The position numbers were made by a program, and so were the translations under genes. From NCBI GenBank assembly GCA_002406015.1, contig DHMX01000019.1, positions 408 to 33,912 of the forward strand: a DNA stretch of 33,505 nt, written 5' to 3'. The first letter of the stretch is position 1. The number at the start of each line of letters is the position of its first letter. Shown piece after piece: positions 15,312 to 24,334 of the stretch. The notes beneath the pieces were generated by a model, which saw only the letters and a program-made list of their open reading frames with translations, was not told where the DNA came from and made no database searches. The DNA comes from Lachnospiraceae bacterium UBA4631. GTDB taxonomy: Bacteria > Bacillota > Clostridia > Lachnospirales > Lachnospiraceae.

Positions 15312-16925
15312 TTAAGCATTTTGTTCCTGATGCTCCAGAGCTGCTCCAAGAAAGCCTTTGAATAAAGGATGTGCTTTATTCGGGCGGGACTTAAACTCCG
15401 GATGTGCCTGAGTTCCGATAAACCAAGGATGACCCTCCAGCTCAACCATTTCTACTATATGACCGTCCGGTGAATGACCGACCTGCTTCATACCATGGGA
15501 GGTTAATGCATCACGATAGTCATTATTTACCTCATAACGATGACGATGACGTTCGGAAATGTGGTCGGTTCCGTATAAGGTATAAGATTTTGAAGATTTG
15601 TCCAAAATACATGGGTAAGACCCCAGACGAAGGGTGCCGCCCAAATCAGTTACTCCGTTTTGGTCAGGCATGATGTGAATAACCTGATGGACAGAGCTTG
15701 GATTAAATTCACTGCTGTTTGCATCTGCATAGCCAAGGACATTTCTGGCAAATTCAACAATTGTCAACTGCATACCCAGACATAATCCAAGATATGGGAT
15801 TTTATGTTCTCTTGCATACTGAATGGCATCTATCATTCCTTCGATTCCGCGGTCGCCAAAGCCACCCGGTACAATGATACCATGGACATCCTTGAAAATT
15901 TCAGATACGTTATCCGAATTGACTAATTCAGAGTCTACCCATTTAATATCGACCTCTGCATCATGGGCAACAGCACCATGCTTTAAGGCTTCTACTACAG
16001 AAATATAAGCATCATGCAGGGCAACATATTTACCGACTAAGGCAACCGTTACCTTACGTGTCGGATTTTTCCAACGGTTAACCATATCAATCCAGTCTTT
16101 CAGGTCTGGTTCCGGACAAGGCATATGCAGACAGTCACAGGCAACATTTGCCAGATGCTCCTTTTCCATTTCCAGAGGTACTTCGTATAATACATCACAA
16201 TCCAGATTCTGGATAACGTGAGAAGGTTCTACATTACAGAACATGGCAATTTTAGCTTTGATTCCGGCATCCAGCGGCCAGTCAGAACGGCAGACCAGAA
16301 TATCCGGATGAAGACCAAGACCTTGTAATTCCTTAACACTGGCCTGAGTTGGCTTCGTTTTCATTTCACCGGATGATTTTAAATAAGGAATTAAAGTAAC
16401 ATGTATCAGGATGCAGTTTTCTTTTCCGACATCATGCTGAAATTGACGAATTGCTTCCAAAAACGGCTGACTTTCAATATCACCGACGGTGCCGCCGACT
16501 TCGATAATAGCGACTTCCGTTTCTGTGGTTTCCGGATTGCGATAGAAACGACTTTTGATTTCATTTGTTACGTGTGGAATAACCTGTACGGTATGACCGC
16601 CGAAGTCACCCCGGCGTTCCTTGGTCAGAATACTCCAATAGATTTTTCCGGTTGTGACATTTGAATTTTTATTCAGACCTTCATCGATGAATCGCTCATA
16701 ATGTCCGAGGTCCAAATCGGTTTCAACACCGTCATCCGTAACAAAGACTTCTCCATGTTGAACCGGATTCATGGTGCCGGGGTCCATATTGATATAGGGA
16801 TCAAACTTCTGACTATGAACTCGATAGCCGCGAGCTTTCAGCAGACGGCCCAGAGAGGCAGCGGTAATGCCTTTACCTAGTCCGGATACAACACCGCCCG
16901 TTACAAAAATATATTTGACTGCCAT
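15312..16925 (-). CDS. pyrG: CTP synthase
   Basis: This 537-residue enzyme converts UTP to CTP using ATP and glutamine. The N-terminal synthase domain begins KYIFVTGGVVSGLGKGITAAS (P-loop-like) and has KFDPYINMDPGTMNP and EVGGTVGDIES. The C-terminal class I glutamine amidotransferase domain has the nucleophile in LGLCLGMQL and the partner H/E in AHPEFKSRP. The true start is the ATG at 16925, preceded by AGGAGG. The open frame continues 37 codons upstream, but that extension covers the leader hairpin and part of the promoter. A leader hairpin suggests control by attenuation. It is a single-gene unit between two terminators or divergent promoters. Confidence 0.98.
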   Translation of the reverse strand: MAVKYIFVTGGVVSGLGKGITAASLGRLLKARGYRVHSQKFDPYINMDPGTMNPVQHGEVFVTDDGVETDLDLGHYERFIDEGLNKNSNVTTGKIYWSILTKERRGDFGGHTVQVIPHVTNEIKSRFYRNPETTETEVAIIEVGGTVGDIESQPFLEAIRQFQHDVGKENCILIHVTLIPYLKSSGEMKTKPTQASVKELQGLGLHPDILVCRSDWPLDAGIKAKIAMFCNVEPSHVIQNLDCDVLYEVPLEMEKEHLANVACDCLHMPCPEPDLKDWIDMVNRWKNPTRKVTVALVGKYVALHDAYISVVEALKHGAVAHDAEVDIKWVDSELVNSDNVSEIFKDVHGIIVPGGFGDRGIEGMIDAIQYAREHKIPYLGLCLGMQLTIVEFARNVLGYADANSSEFNPSSVHQVIHIMPDQNGVTDLGGTLRLGSYPCILDKSSKSYTLYGTDHISERHRHRYEVNNDYRDALTSHGMKQVGHSPDGHIVEMVELEGHPWFIGTQAHPEFKSRPNKAHPLFKGFLGAALEHQEQNA

Positions 16926-16955
16926 GTTTCTCCTCCTGTGTGTCTTGTAATATAT

Positions 16956-16981
16956 AAACGAGTAGGGAAACCTACTCGTTT
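16956..16981 (-). promoter_or_regulatory. Leader hairpin upstream of pyrG (possible attenuator)
   Basis: A perfect 11-pair stem (16956-16966 with 16971-16981) with a four-base loop lies about 20 bases after the predicted pyrG start, and TTTATATATT follows the stem on the transcript. Its position fits a terminator-type attenuator. The U tract is interrupted, so termination would be moderate. Confidence 0.6.
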
Positions 16982-17007
16982 CTACTTCATCTAATATAAT
17001 CGTTTCC

Positions 17008-17036
17008 ATTATAGAGGAAGAGAAATTAATAGTCAA
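17008..17036 (-). promoter_or_regulatory. Promoter of pyrG
   Basis: On the minus strand TTGACT (17031-17036), 17 bases and a perfect TATAAT (17008-17013) form a strong promoter. The transcript would begin near 17001. The first bases after the -10 box are GGAAACG rather than the GGGC used for CTP-sensitive slippage in B. subtilis pyrG. Confidence 0.82.
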
Positions 17037-17101
17037 TGAATATTTTGGTGCTGTTTCGGTGTTTTTTTACATAAGTTTAACAATCTTTCCATAACTTTTA
17101 T

Positions 17102-17130
17102 TTGATTTATGAAATAGAACCTAGTATATT
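17102..17130 (+). promoter_or_regulatory. Promoter of ftsH
   Basis: TTGATT (17102-17107), 17 bases and TATATT (17125-17130) give a good promoter with the start near 17137, about 45 bases before the ftsH ATG. It is back to back with the pyrG promoter, about 65 bases apart. Confidence 0.7.
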
Positions 17131-17181
17131 AGACAAAGAAGCATACGGTGACAATTATAATTGAAACCGAAGGAGGACAAT

Positions 17182-19164
17182 ATGAACGAAAACAATTCCA
17201 ATAATAAAAAGCCAAATGGCTCATGGAAACCGCTGGTTATTATGCTGATTATTTCCGTTGGATTAACGTTGCTGTTCTGGGGAACCTTGCAGAGATACAA
17301 GCAGGGAACCGTTGAGGAAATTAAGTATAGTCAGTTTATGGATATGTTAAGCAACGGCGAAGTGGAATCTGTGGAAATATCCGATAGTGCGATTGTGATT
17401 CATCCGACTGCGGAAGCAAGCGGAAATTCCTTTCAGAAGGTCACATACACTACGATTCGGGTATATGATATATATTTGATTGATAAGTTGGAGGATGCTG
17501 GCATTGAATATGAGGAAATAAAAGATAATTCTAATGCATGGTGGCTGAATATCCTGCAATTCATGCTGATGCTGGGCGTTATTTATCTGGTTATGACATT
17601 GTTCATGCGACTGCTTGCCAAGAACGGCATGATGGGCGGTGTCGGCAAATCAAAAGCAAAGGTCTATGTGGAAAAAAAGACCGGTGTAACCTTTGCAGAT
17701 GTTGCCGGACAGGAGGAAGCAAAGGAATCCTTAGTAGAAATGGTGGACTTCCTGCATAATCCGAAAAAATATCTGGAAATCGGTGCAAAATTACCAAAGG
17801 GTGCATTGCTGGTAGGTCCTCCGGGAACCGGTAAGACGTTGCTGGCAAAGGCAGTAGCCGGTGAAGCAAATGTACCGTTCTTTTCTATGTCAGGTTCCGA
17901 CTTTGTGGAAATGTATGTCGGTGTCGGAGCATCCAGAGTGCGGGATTTGTTTAAGGAAGCAAATTCCATGGCACCATGTATTATATTTATTGATGAGATT
18001 GATGCTATCGGACGAAGCAGAGATACCGCCGGACATGGCGGAGATTCAGAGCGGGAGCAGACCTTGAATCAGCTTCTTTCGGAAATGGATGGTTTTGATA
18101 CCTCAAAGGGAATTGTAATATTGGCAGCAACCAACCGTCCGGAGGTATTGGATAAGGCGTTGTTAAGACCGGGAAGATTTGACCGGAGAGTAATCGTGGA
18201 AAAGCCGGACTTAAAGGGAAGAATTGATACCTTAAAGGTACATTCTAAAAATGTTAAGATGGATGAAACGGTTGACTTTGAGGAGCTTGCATTGGCAACC
18301 TCCGGTGCAGTCGGAGCAGACCTTGCGAATATAATTAACGAAGCAGCTCTGGCAGCGGTAAAGGCAGGCAGACAGTACGTCAGCCAGAAGGATTTATTTG
18401 AATCCGTTGAGGTGGTATTTGCAGGTAAGGAAAAGAAGGATAGAATTTTAAGCCAGAAGGAAAAGCGGATAGTTGCTTACCATGAAATCGGACATGCATT
18501 AATTATCGCATTGCAGAAGCATACAGAGCCGGTGCAGAAGATTACGATAATACCTAGAACCATGGGAGCACTTGGTTATGTTATGCAGGTGCCGGAGGAA
18601 GAAAAGTATTTGAATACCAAGGATGAGATGCTTGCGGATTTGGTTACATCCCTTGGCGGACGGGCAGCAGAAGCATTGAAGTTTGAATCGGTTACAACCG
18701 GTGCATCCAATGATATTGAACAGGCAACCGCAAAAGCAAGAGCAATGGTTACGTTATACGGTATGTCTGATAAATTCGGAATGGTAGCATTGGAATCTAC
18801 ACAAAGCCGTTATCTGGACGGAAGAAGGGTTCTGAACTGTTCGGAGGAAACCGCAACAGAAATAGATAAAGAAGTACAGAAGATGCTGAAGCGGGCATAT
18901 AAGCAGGCATTTAAGATGCTGAAGGAAAATGAGGCATTGCTGGATGCATTGGCAGAATATCTGATAGAGAAGGAAACCATTACCGGAAAAGAATTTATGG
19001 AAATCTTCAATGAGAAGAAAAACAGTATCAAAACGGAGGAAGCTATATCCGATGTTCCGGATGCAAATACGGATGTTGAAGCAGATATGGAGAGTGATAC
19101 TGCGACAGAAGAACCGGAGACTACGGAAATTACCGTAGAAGACGAGCCGGATTCCGAAGAATAA
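17182..19164 (+). CDS. ftsH: ATP-dependent zinc metalloprotease FtsH
   Basis: This 660-residue membrane-bound AAA+ protease degrades misfolded and regulatory proteins. Membrane helices lie at about residues 17-36 and 118-138, with a small outside domain between. The AAA module has Walker A GPPGTGKT (212-219), Walker B IIFIDEID, and the second region of homology ATNRPEVLDKALLRPGRFDR. The zinc site is HEIGH (434-438) with third ligand D511 in SNDIEQAT. The last 45 residues are very acidic and Thr-rich, a variable tail. The ATG at 17182 has AAGGAGG six bases upstream; an in-frame TTG at 17161 is less likely. It is flanked by its own promoter and terminator. Confidence 0.98.
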   Translation: MNENNSNNKKPNGSWKPLVIMLIISVGLTLLFWGTLQRYKQGTVEEIKYSQFMDMLSNGEVESVEISDSAIVIHPTAEASGNSFQKVTYTTIRVYDIYLIDKLEDAGIEYEEIKDNSNAWWLNILQFMLMLGVIYLVMTLFMRLLAKNGMMGGVGKSKAKVYVEKKTGVTFADVAGQEEAKESLVEMVDFLHNPKKYLEIGAKLPKGALLVGPPGTGKTLLAKAVAGEANVPFFSMSGSDFVEMYVGVGASRVRDLFKEANSMAPCIIFIDEIDAIGRSRDTAGHGGDSEREQTLNQLLSEMDGFDTSKGIVILAATNRPEVLDKALLRPGRFDRRVIVEKPDLKGRIDTLKVHSKNVKMDETVDFEELALATSGAVGADLANIINEAALAAVKAGRQYVSQKDLFESVEVVFAGKEKKDRILSQKEKRIVAYHEIGHALIIALQKHTEPVQKITIIPRTMGALGYVMQVPEEEKYLNTKDEMLADLVTSLGGRAAEALKFESVTTGASNDIEQATAKARAMVTLYGMSDKFGMVALESTQSRYLDGRRVLNCSEETATEIDKEVQKMLKRAYKQAFKMLKENEALLDALAEYLIEKETITGKEFMEIFNEKKNSIKTEEAISDVPDANTDVEADMESDTATEEPETTEITVEDEPDSEE

Positions 19165-19182
19165 AATAAGAAGAATAGAAAG

Positions 19183-19233
19183 CGGACACTGTTTTTGAAG
19201 AAATGAATCATTCAAAAACGGTGTCCGTTTCGT
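19183..19233 (+). terminator. Long hairpin terminator of ftsH
   Basis: A 17-pair stem (19183-19199 with 19211-19227, one G-T pair) with an 11-base loop is followed by TTTCGTT. It lies 18 bases after the ftsH stop. The minus-strand face is A-rich on the other side, so it might also help end the convergent degV transcript. Confidence 0.85.
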
Positions 19234-19300
19234 TATGTTGTTTTGTTATGTTATAAAGTCTTAGTTATATTAAGTTCAGTATTCTAAGTCTAAGGTAGTA

Positions 19301-20167
19301 TTATCGGGTTTCACCTAAGAAGAAAAGTGCTACCGTACCGGGACCCGAATGAGCACCAATGGTACAGCCAACATAATTAATTAAAAACTCATGAATGCCA
19401 AAACGCTCTTCAATCTGCTGCTTTACAAATTCAGCATCCTCCAGACAATCACCATGGCTGATGAATACAACCGGATTTTTGTAATCACCGACGGTCTTTT
19501 CCATGTTATCCACTAAGGTCATTAAGGAACGCTTACGACCACGAATCTTAGATATATTAATCAAATGTCCCTCGTTATCTACATGCAAAACAGGTTTGAT
19601 ATTGGCAATGGTTCCGAGAATTGCACTTGCCTTGCTGACACGACCTCCGCGATGCAGGTGGAACAGGTCATCAACGGTGAACTGATGGCATACATGCAGC
19701 TTCAAATCCTCAATATAAGCAGCGGTTTCTTCAATAGAAGCACCCTCTTCCTTCTTCTTGCAGGCATAATAAACTAAAAGCCCCTGCCCAAGAGAAGCAC
19801 ACAGGGAGTCAATAACAATAATCTTGGCATCCGGGGATTGTTCCTGTATCTCCTTTGCCGTAACAGCAGTATTATTGTAGCTGGAGCTTAAGCCGGAAGA
19901 AAAACTGATGTGAAGAATATCATATCCATCAGCAAGGTTCTGGCGAAAACTCTTTTCAATATATTCCGGATTACTTGCCATGGTTGTCGGCATTTCTCCG
20001 TTTCGCATACGGTTATAAAATTCAGCTTCCGGTAAAGCATCTTCCAGTGCATTATAGGTCTGTTCTCCCATCAGATAATATAATGGATGCACAGACAGGT
20101 GATGCTCCTGAATAAAACTGGCAGGTAAATCTGCCATACAATCAGTTGAAATAATGTAAGGTTTCAT
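19301..20167 (-). CDS. DegV family fatty-acid-binding protein
   Basis: This 288-residue, two-domain protein binds a fatty acid and in some Firmicutes (FakB) presents it to the fatty-acid kinase FakA. The N-terminal domain begins YIISTDCMADLPASF and contains ISFSSGLSSSYNN, the conserved lipid-carboxylate loop. The C-terminal domain shows DDLFHLHRGGRVSKASAILGTIANIKPVL and ends YVGCTIGAHSGPGTVALFFLG, both typical. No fakA lies nearby. A good promoter at 20213-20241 and an AGG-type ribosome site precede it. A link to the thioesterase operon through free fatty acids is possible but speculative. Confidence 0.94.
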   Translation of the reverse strand: MKPYIISTDCMADLPASFIQEHHLSVHPLYYLMGEQTYNALEDALPEAEFYNRMRNGEMPTTMASNPEYIEKSFRQNLADGYDILHISFSSGLSSSYNNTAVTAKEIQEQSPDAKIIVIDSLCASLGQGLLVYYACKKKEEGASIEETAAYIEDLKLHVCHQFTVDDLFHLHRGGRVSKASAILGTIANIKPVLHVDNEGHLINISKIRGRKRSLMTLVDNMEKTVGDYKNPVVFISHGDCLEDAEFVKQQIEERFGIHEFLINYVGCTIGAHSGPGTVALFFLGETR

Positions 20168-20212
20168 AGGTTATACCTCGCAATCGTTAAGTGTAATATC
20201 ATTTATAAATTT

Positions 20213-20241
20213 ATTCTATACTGTATTACAGAAAATAGCAA
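20213..20241 (-). promoter_or_regulatory. Promoter of degV
   Basis: On the minus strand TTGCTA (20236-20241), 17 bases and TAGAAT (20213-20218) fit a sigma-A promoter, with the start about 38 bases before the ATG. Confidence 0.65.
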
Positions 20242-20303
20242 TAAAAACTTGTGAACAACTCTAGTATATACGGTTTTTGAAACTAGATAACTGTGAAAGT
20301 ATC

Positions 20304-20332
20304 TTTAAAAAATAGTAAAAGCATCGTATACT
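20304..20332 (+). promoter_or_regulatory. Candidate promoter of the uvrC operon
   Basis: TATACT (20327-20332) is a good -10 box, with a weak TTTAAA 17 bases upstream. It would start transcription about 25 bases before the uvrC ATG. The weak -35 box leaves it uncertain. Confidence 0.4.
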
Positions 20333-20363
20333 AATAGTATTCCCAAAAAGAGAGAGACTGGTT

Positions 20364-22256
20364 ATGAAAGAGTTTAATTTAGAAGAAGAATTAAAGAAAT
20401 TGCCGGAGCAGCCCGGAGTGTATCTGATGCATGATGCTTCGGATGAAATTATCTATGTAGGAAAAGCCATTAATCTAAAGAATCGGGTACGCCAGTATTT
20501 CCAGACTGTCCGGAACCGTTCTCCCAAGATAGAAAAAATGATTACGCTAATCCGGTATTTTGAATATATTATTACAGATTCCGAATTGGAAGCTCTGGTA
20601 TTGGAAAATAATCTGATTAAGGAGTATGCACCGAAGTACAATACCATGCTGACGGATGACAAGACATATCCGTTTATAAAGGTTACGGTTTCGGAACCAT
20701 ATCCGCGTCTGCTTTTGACACGACAGATGAAACGGGATGGGGCAAAGTATTTCGGACCGTTTACAAGTGCGGGAGCGGTACGGGATACGATTGATTTATT
20801 ACAGAAGCTGTATCATATACGCCAGTGTAATAAAAAGCTGCCGAAGGAGCAGGGGATCGGTAGACCCTGTCTGTATTATCAGATGAAGCAGTGTCCGGCA
20901 CCTTGTCAGAATTATATCTCGGAGGAAGCCTATCGGGAATCGGTACAAGGCGTGCTGGATTTTCTGAACGGAAATACGAAGCAGGTGGTTCAGGAATTAG
21001 AGGAAAAAATGCGTTTGGCAGCAGAGGAATTTGAATATGAGCAGGCAGCAGAGTATCGGGATTTAATCGAAAGTATCCGGCATATAACCGGAAAGCAACG
21101 TATTACGAATCCCAATTCAACTACCATTGACCGGGACGTGGTTGCCATGGCGGTTGAAAACGGAGAAGCGGTGGTATCTATCTTCTTCATACGGGATGGT
21201 AAGCTGTTAGGAAGAGAGCATTTTCATATGACAGGCGTAGAGGAGGAACAGCCGTCGGAGACAATGACCGCCTTTGTAAAACAGTATTATGCGGGAACTC
21301 CCTATGTACCGAAGGAACTATTACTGGAATCAGAGGTAGAGGAGCGGGAGCTGTTAGAGCAATGGCTGTCACAGAAAAAGGAACAGCGGGTGCATATTCT
21401 GATTCCGCAAAAGGGCGAGAAGCATAAGCTGATTGAACTGGCAAAGGAAAATGCAAAGCTGGTACTGCATCAGGATTTGGAAAAGCTGCAACGGGAAGAG
21501 GCAAGAACCATCGGAGCCGCACAGGAAATTGCCGATTTAATCGGAATAGAGAAGGCACAGAGAATCGAAGCGTATGATATTTCTAATATCAGCGGTGTGA
21601 ATACAGTGGCTTCCATGGTGGTATTTGAACAGGGGAAAGCAAAGCGGAGTGATTATCGAAAATTCCGGCTGCGAACCATATCGGGACCGGATGACTACCG
21701 GAGTATGGAGGAAACCTTAACCAGACGATTCCGTCATGGACAGGAGGAGCAGCGTCAGATGCGGGAAGAGGGAATGGCAGAGGAATTGGGAAGCTTTAAT
21801 CGATTCCCGGATGTGATTATGATGGATGGCGGACGCGGACAAGTAAATGTGGCATTGCAGGTCTTAGAGAAGCTGCATCTGAATATACCGGTATGCGGTA
21901 TGGTAAAGGATGATAATCACCGGACGCGGGGACTGTATTATCAGAATCAGGAAATCCTGTTTCCGCCTAAAAACGAAGCCTTTGATTTAATCACGCGTAT
22001 ACAGGACGAAGCACATCGATTTGCAATTGAATATCATAAGCTGCTGCGGGGAAAGCAACAGGTAAAGTCTGTATTGGATGACATTCCGGGAATCGGACCG
22101 ACCAGAAGAAAAGCCCTGCTTCAGTCTATGAAAACAATAGAAGCAATTCGCAATGCATCCGTAGAGGAATTGATGAAGATTCCGGGGATGAACCAGCCAT
22201 CCGCACAGGCTGTTTATTTACATTTTCATGAGAAAGCAGAGGAAAAAGAAAATTAA
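20364..22256 (+). CDS. uvrC: Excinuclease ABC subunit C
   Basis: The 630-residue protein makes both incisions in nucleotide excision repair with UvrA/UvrB. In order: a GIY-YIG nuclease (about residues 12-95; GVYLMHDASDEIIYVGKA), a UVR motif that binds UvrB (about 205-240), the RNase H-like 3' endonuclease domain (about 385-540; YDISNISGVNTVASMVVF and DVIMMDGGRGQVN), and tandem helix-hairpin-helix motifs at the C terminus (IPGIGPTRRKALL, IPGMNQPSAQAV). It is slightly longer than the usual 600 residues, from a Gln/Glu-rich insert near 460-475. Ribosome site AGAGAG is weak. It opens the run of plus-strand genes that continues with hprK 109 bases later. Confidence 0.97.
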   Translation: MKEFNLEEELKKLPEQPGVYLMHDASDEIIYVGKAINLKNRVRQYFQTVRNRSPKIEKMITLIRYFEYIITDSELEALVLENNLIKEYAPKYNTMLTDDKTYPFIKVTVSEPYPRLLLTRQMKRDGAKYFGPFTSAGAVRDTIDLLQKLYHIRQCNKKLPKEQGIGRPCLYYQMKQCPAPCQNYISEEAYRESVQGVLDFLNGNTKQVVQELEEKMRLAAEEFEYEQAAEYRDLIESIRHITGKQRITNPNSTTIDRDVVAMAVENGEAVVSIFFIRDGKLLGREHFHMTGVEEEQPSETMTAFVKQYYAGTPYVPKELLLESEVEERELLEQWLSQKKEQRVHILIPQKGEKHKLIELAKENAKLVLHQDLEKLQREEARTIGAAQEIADLIGIEKAQRIEAYDISNISGVNTVASMVVFEQGKAKRSDYRKFRLRTISGPDDYRSMEETLTRRFRHGQEEQRQMREEGMAEELGSFNRFPDVIMMDGGRGQVNVALQVLEKLHLNIPVCGMVKDDNHRTRGLYYQNQEILFPPKNEAFDLITRIQDEAHRFAIEYHKLLRGKQQVKSVLDDIPGIGPTRRKALLQSMKTIEAIRNASVEELMKIPGMNQPSAQAVYLHFHEKAEEKEN

Positions 22257-22365
22257 ATAATGCATCCGTTCATGGAATGTGATATTATGAAGGAAATCGT
22301 AGGCTTGCAGGAATTTGCATCGGGTGTGGTAAGCGGTTCAAAAGAATGAGATTAAGGAGAGTGTT

Positions 22366-23319
22366 ATGTACCAAGTACCGTTGACGAAACTAATTGAAAA
22401 GCTCAATCTGGTAAATCATATACCGGAGATAGATACAGATAAAATTATGATTACAGACCCGGATATTAACCGTCCGGCAATTCAGTTGGCAGGATTCTTT
22501 GAACATTTTGATACCAACCGGATTCAGATATGCGGAAATGTAGAGCATGCGTATATTGCAAATATGCATACGGAAGAAGAAAACCGGGAAATTTTTAAGA
22601 AATTATTTTCTTATAAGATTCCATGTCTGATTTTTTGCAGAGGCTTGGAGCCGCATGAATTTATTCTGGATTTGGCAAGAGAATACGGAATCCCCGTATT
22701 AACCTCTCATTCCACAACTTCTTCATTTGTACACGAAGCGGTTCGGTGGCTGCATGTGGAGCTGGCACCGAGAATCAGTATTCATGGTGTATTGGTAGAT
22801 GTATACGGCGAAGGAATCCTAATTATGGGCGAGAGTGGTATCGGAAAGAGTGAAGCTGCTCTGGAATTAATCAAGAGAGGTCATCGTCTGGTTTCCGATG
22901 ATGTAGTAGAGATAAAGAAGGTAAGTGTCGATACGCTGGTGGGAACTGCACCGGAAACGACCCGGCACTTCATTGAGCTTCGTGGTATCGGAATCATTGA
23001 TGTAAAGACCTTATTCGGTATTGAATGTGTAAAGATGTCACAGTCCATTGATTTAGTCATTAAGCTGGAAGAATGGAGTAAGGATACAGAGTATGACAGA
23101 CTGGGACTGACCGACCAATATACGGAAATTCTTGGAAATCAGGTAGTCAGTCATTCCATTCCGATTAGACCGGGACGGAATATTGCAATTATTGTAGAGT
23201 CTGCCGCTGTAAATCACCGTCAGAAGAAGATGGGATATAATGCAGCACAGGAATTATATAATCGTGTAACCGGAAATATGCAAAAACATATGAATGAGTC
23301 AAAAAACAGTGAGGTATAA
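22366..23319 (+). CDS. hprK: HPr kinase/phosphorylase
   Basis: This 317-residue enzyme adds phosphate to, and removes it from, the regulatory serine of HPr and Crh, the central switch of carbon catabolite control in Firmicutes. The N-terminal domain spans about 1-130. The catalytic domain has the conserved histidine at about H140 (SIHGVLVDVYGEG), Walker A GESGIGKS (155-162), RGHRLVSDDVVEI, and the signature LRGIGIIDVKTLFGI. The C-terminal helix GRNIAIIVESAAVNHRQKKMGYNAA is typical. AAGGAGAG lies before the ATG. Glucokinase follows after 15 bases, and a Crh-like HPr is encoded 3.9 kb downstream in the same direction. Confidence 0.97.
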   Translation: MYQVPLTKLIEKLNLVNHIPEIDTDKIMITDPDINRPAIQLAGFFEHFDTNRIQICGNVEHAYIANMHTEEENREIFKKLFSYKIPCLIFCRGLEPHEFILDLAREYGIPVLTSHSTTSSFVHEAVRWLHVELAPRISIHGVLVDVYGEGILIMGESGIGKSEAALELIKRGHRLVSDDVVEIKKVSVDTLVGTAPETTRHFIELRGIGIIDVKTLFGIECVKMSQSIDLVIKLEEWSKDTEYDRLGLTDQYTEILGNQVVSHSIPIRPGRNIAIIVESAAVNHRQKKMGYNAAQELYNRVTGNMQKHMNESKNSEV

Positions 23320-23334
23320 AAGGAGGATAAAAAA

Positions 23335-24273
23335 ATGGCAAAATATGCAGTAGGTGTAGATATAGGAGGAACCACCGTCAAGATTGGTATTTTTACAGTA
23401 GAAGGTGAGCTGTTGAAAAAGTGGGAAATACCAACAAGAAAGGATGAAGGAGGCTGCTATATTTTAAGTGATGTTGCAGAATCCATTCATGATAAGCTTT
23501 GTGAAAGTGCAATTAATAAGGAAGATGTTGCGGGAATCGGTATGGGAGTACCGGGACCGGTTAAGAATGACGGAACCGTATTAAAATGCGTAAACCTCGG
23601 ATGGGGAATTTTTAATGTAGAAGAAGAACTCAGCAAGCTGTCAGGGCTTCCTGTAAAAGCCGGAAACGATGCAAATATGGCGGCAATGGGAGAAATGTGG
23701 CAAGGCGGCGGCAAGGGTTATACCGATATTGTAATGGTAACATTGGGAACCGGTGTCGGCGGCGGTATTATTTTAGGCGGTAAAATGTTGGCAGGTGTGA
23801 ACGGAGCAGGCGGTGAAATCGGTCATATGCAGGTAAAGGATGACGAGACAGAAACCTGCGGATGCGGTAAGAAGGGCTGTCTGGAGCAGTACACATCCGC
23901 AACCGGTATTGTAAGACAGGCAAAGATTTTGTTAAATAACACAGATGCACCTTCTAAGCTGAGAAATGTACAGTATATTTCCGCAAAGGAAATCTTTGAT
24001 GCAGCCAAGGAAGGTGATGAACTGGCAAATGACCTTGTGGAAGCACATGGAGAATGTCTGGGACGTGCATTGGCACAGGTGGCCTGTGTGGTAGACCCGG
24101 AGGCATTTGTAATTGGTGGTGGTGTATCAAAGGCAGGAAAGGTGTTAATTGATACAACTGCAAAATATTTTGAAAAGTATGCGTTCCATGCATGCAGAGG
24201 AACGAAGTTTGAGCTGGCAACATTGGGAAATGATGCCGGTATCTATGGCGGTGCTAAATTAATCTTAGGATAG
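23335..24273 (+). CDS. ROK family glucokinase
   Basis: This 312-residue enzyme probably phosphorylates cytoplasmic glucose with ATP. DIGGTTVKIGIF (residues 9-20) is the phosphate-1 loop. GNDANMAAMGEMWQGGG and VTLGTGVGGGIILGG are sugar and ATP contacts. CGCGKKGCLE is the zinc-binding motif of ROK kinases. There is no HTH, so it is an enzyme and not a ROK repressor. AAAGGAGG precedes the start. Its position between hprK and murB links sugar phosphorylation to catabolite control and cell-wall precursor synthesis. Other ROK hexose kinases (mannose, N-acetylmannosamine) are alternatives. Confidence 0.92.
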   Translation: MAKYAVGVDIGGTTVKIGIFTVEGELLKKWEIPTRKDEGGCYILSDVAESIHDKLCESAINKEDVAGIGMGVPGPVKNDGTVLKCVNLGWGIFNVEEELSKLSGLPVKAGNDANMAAMGEMWQGGGKGYTDIVMVTLGTGVGGGIILGGKMLAGVNGAGGEIGHMQVKDDETETCGCGKKGCLEQYTSATGIVRQAKILLNNTDAPSKLRNVQYISAKEIFDAAKEGDELANDLVEAHGECLGRALAQVACVVDPEAFVIGGGVSKAGKVLIDTTAKYFEKYAFHACRGTKFELATLGNDAGIYGGAKLILG

Positions 24274-24334
24274 TGAATGGAATGAATCCCGAAAAGGGGC
24301 ATAATATTGATAGAAACAGAGTGAAAGGGTCAGT

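Noticed and set aside
16926..17036. A 37-codon N-terminal extension of CTP synthase
   Set aside because: It covers the leader hairpin and ends within the promoter. The standard N terminus of the enzyme begins at the ATG at 16925, which has an ideal ribosome site.
18754..19215. A 153-codon minus-strand frame opposite the ftsH 3' end
   Set aside because: It is a shadow of the acidic tail of FtsH, and the terminator hairpin overlaps its start.
22260..22349. A 29-codon open frame between uvrC and hprK, starting ATG
   Set aside because: There is no ribosome site before it, the composition is unremarkable, and no similar peptide is known to me; chance is likely.
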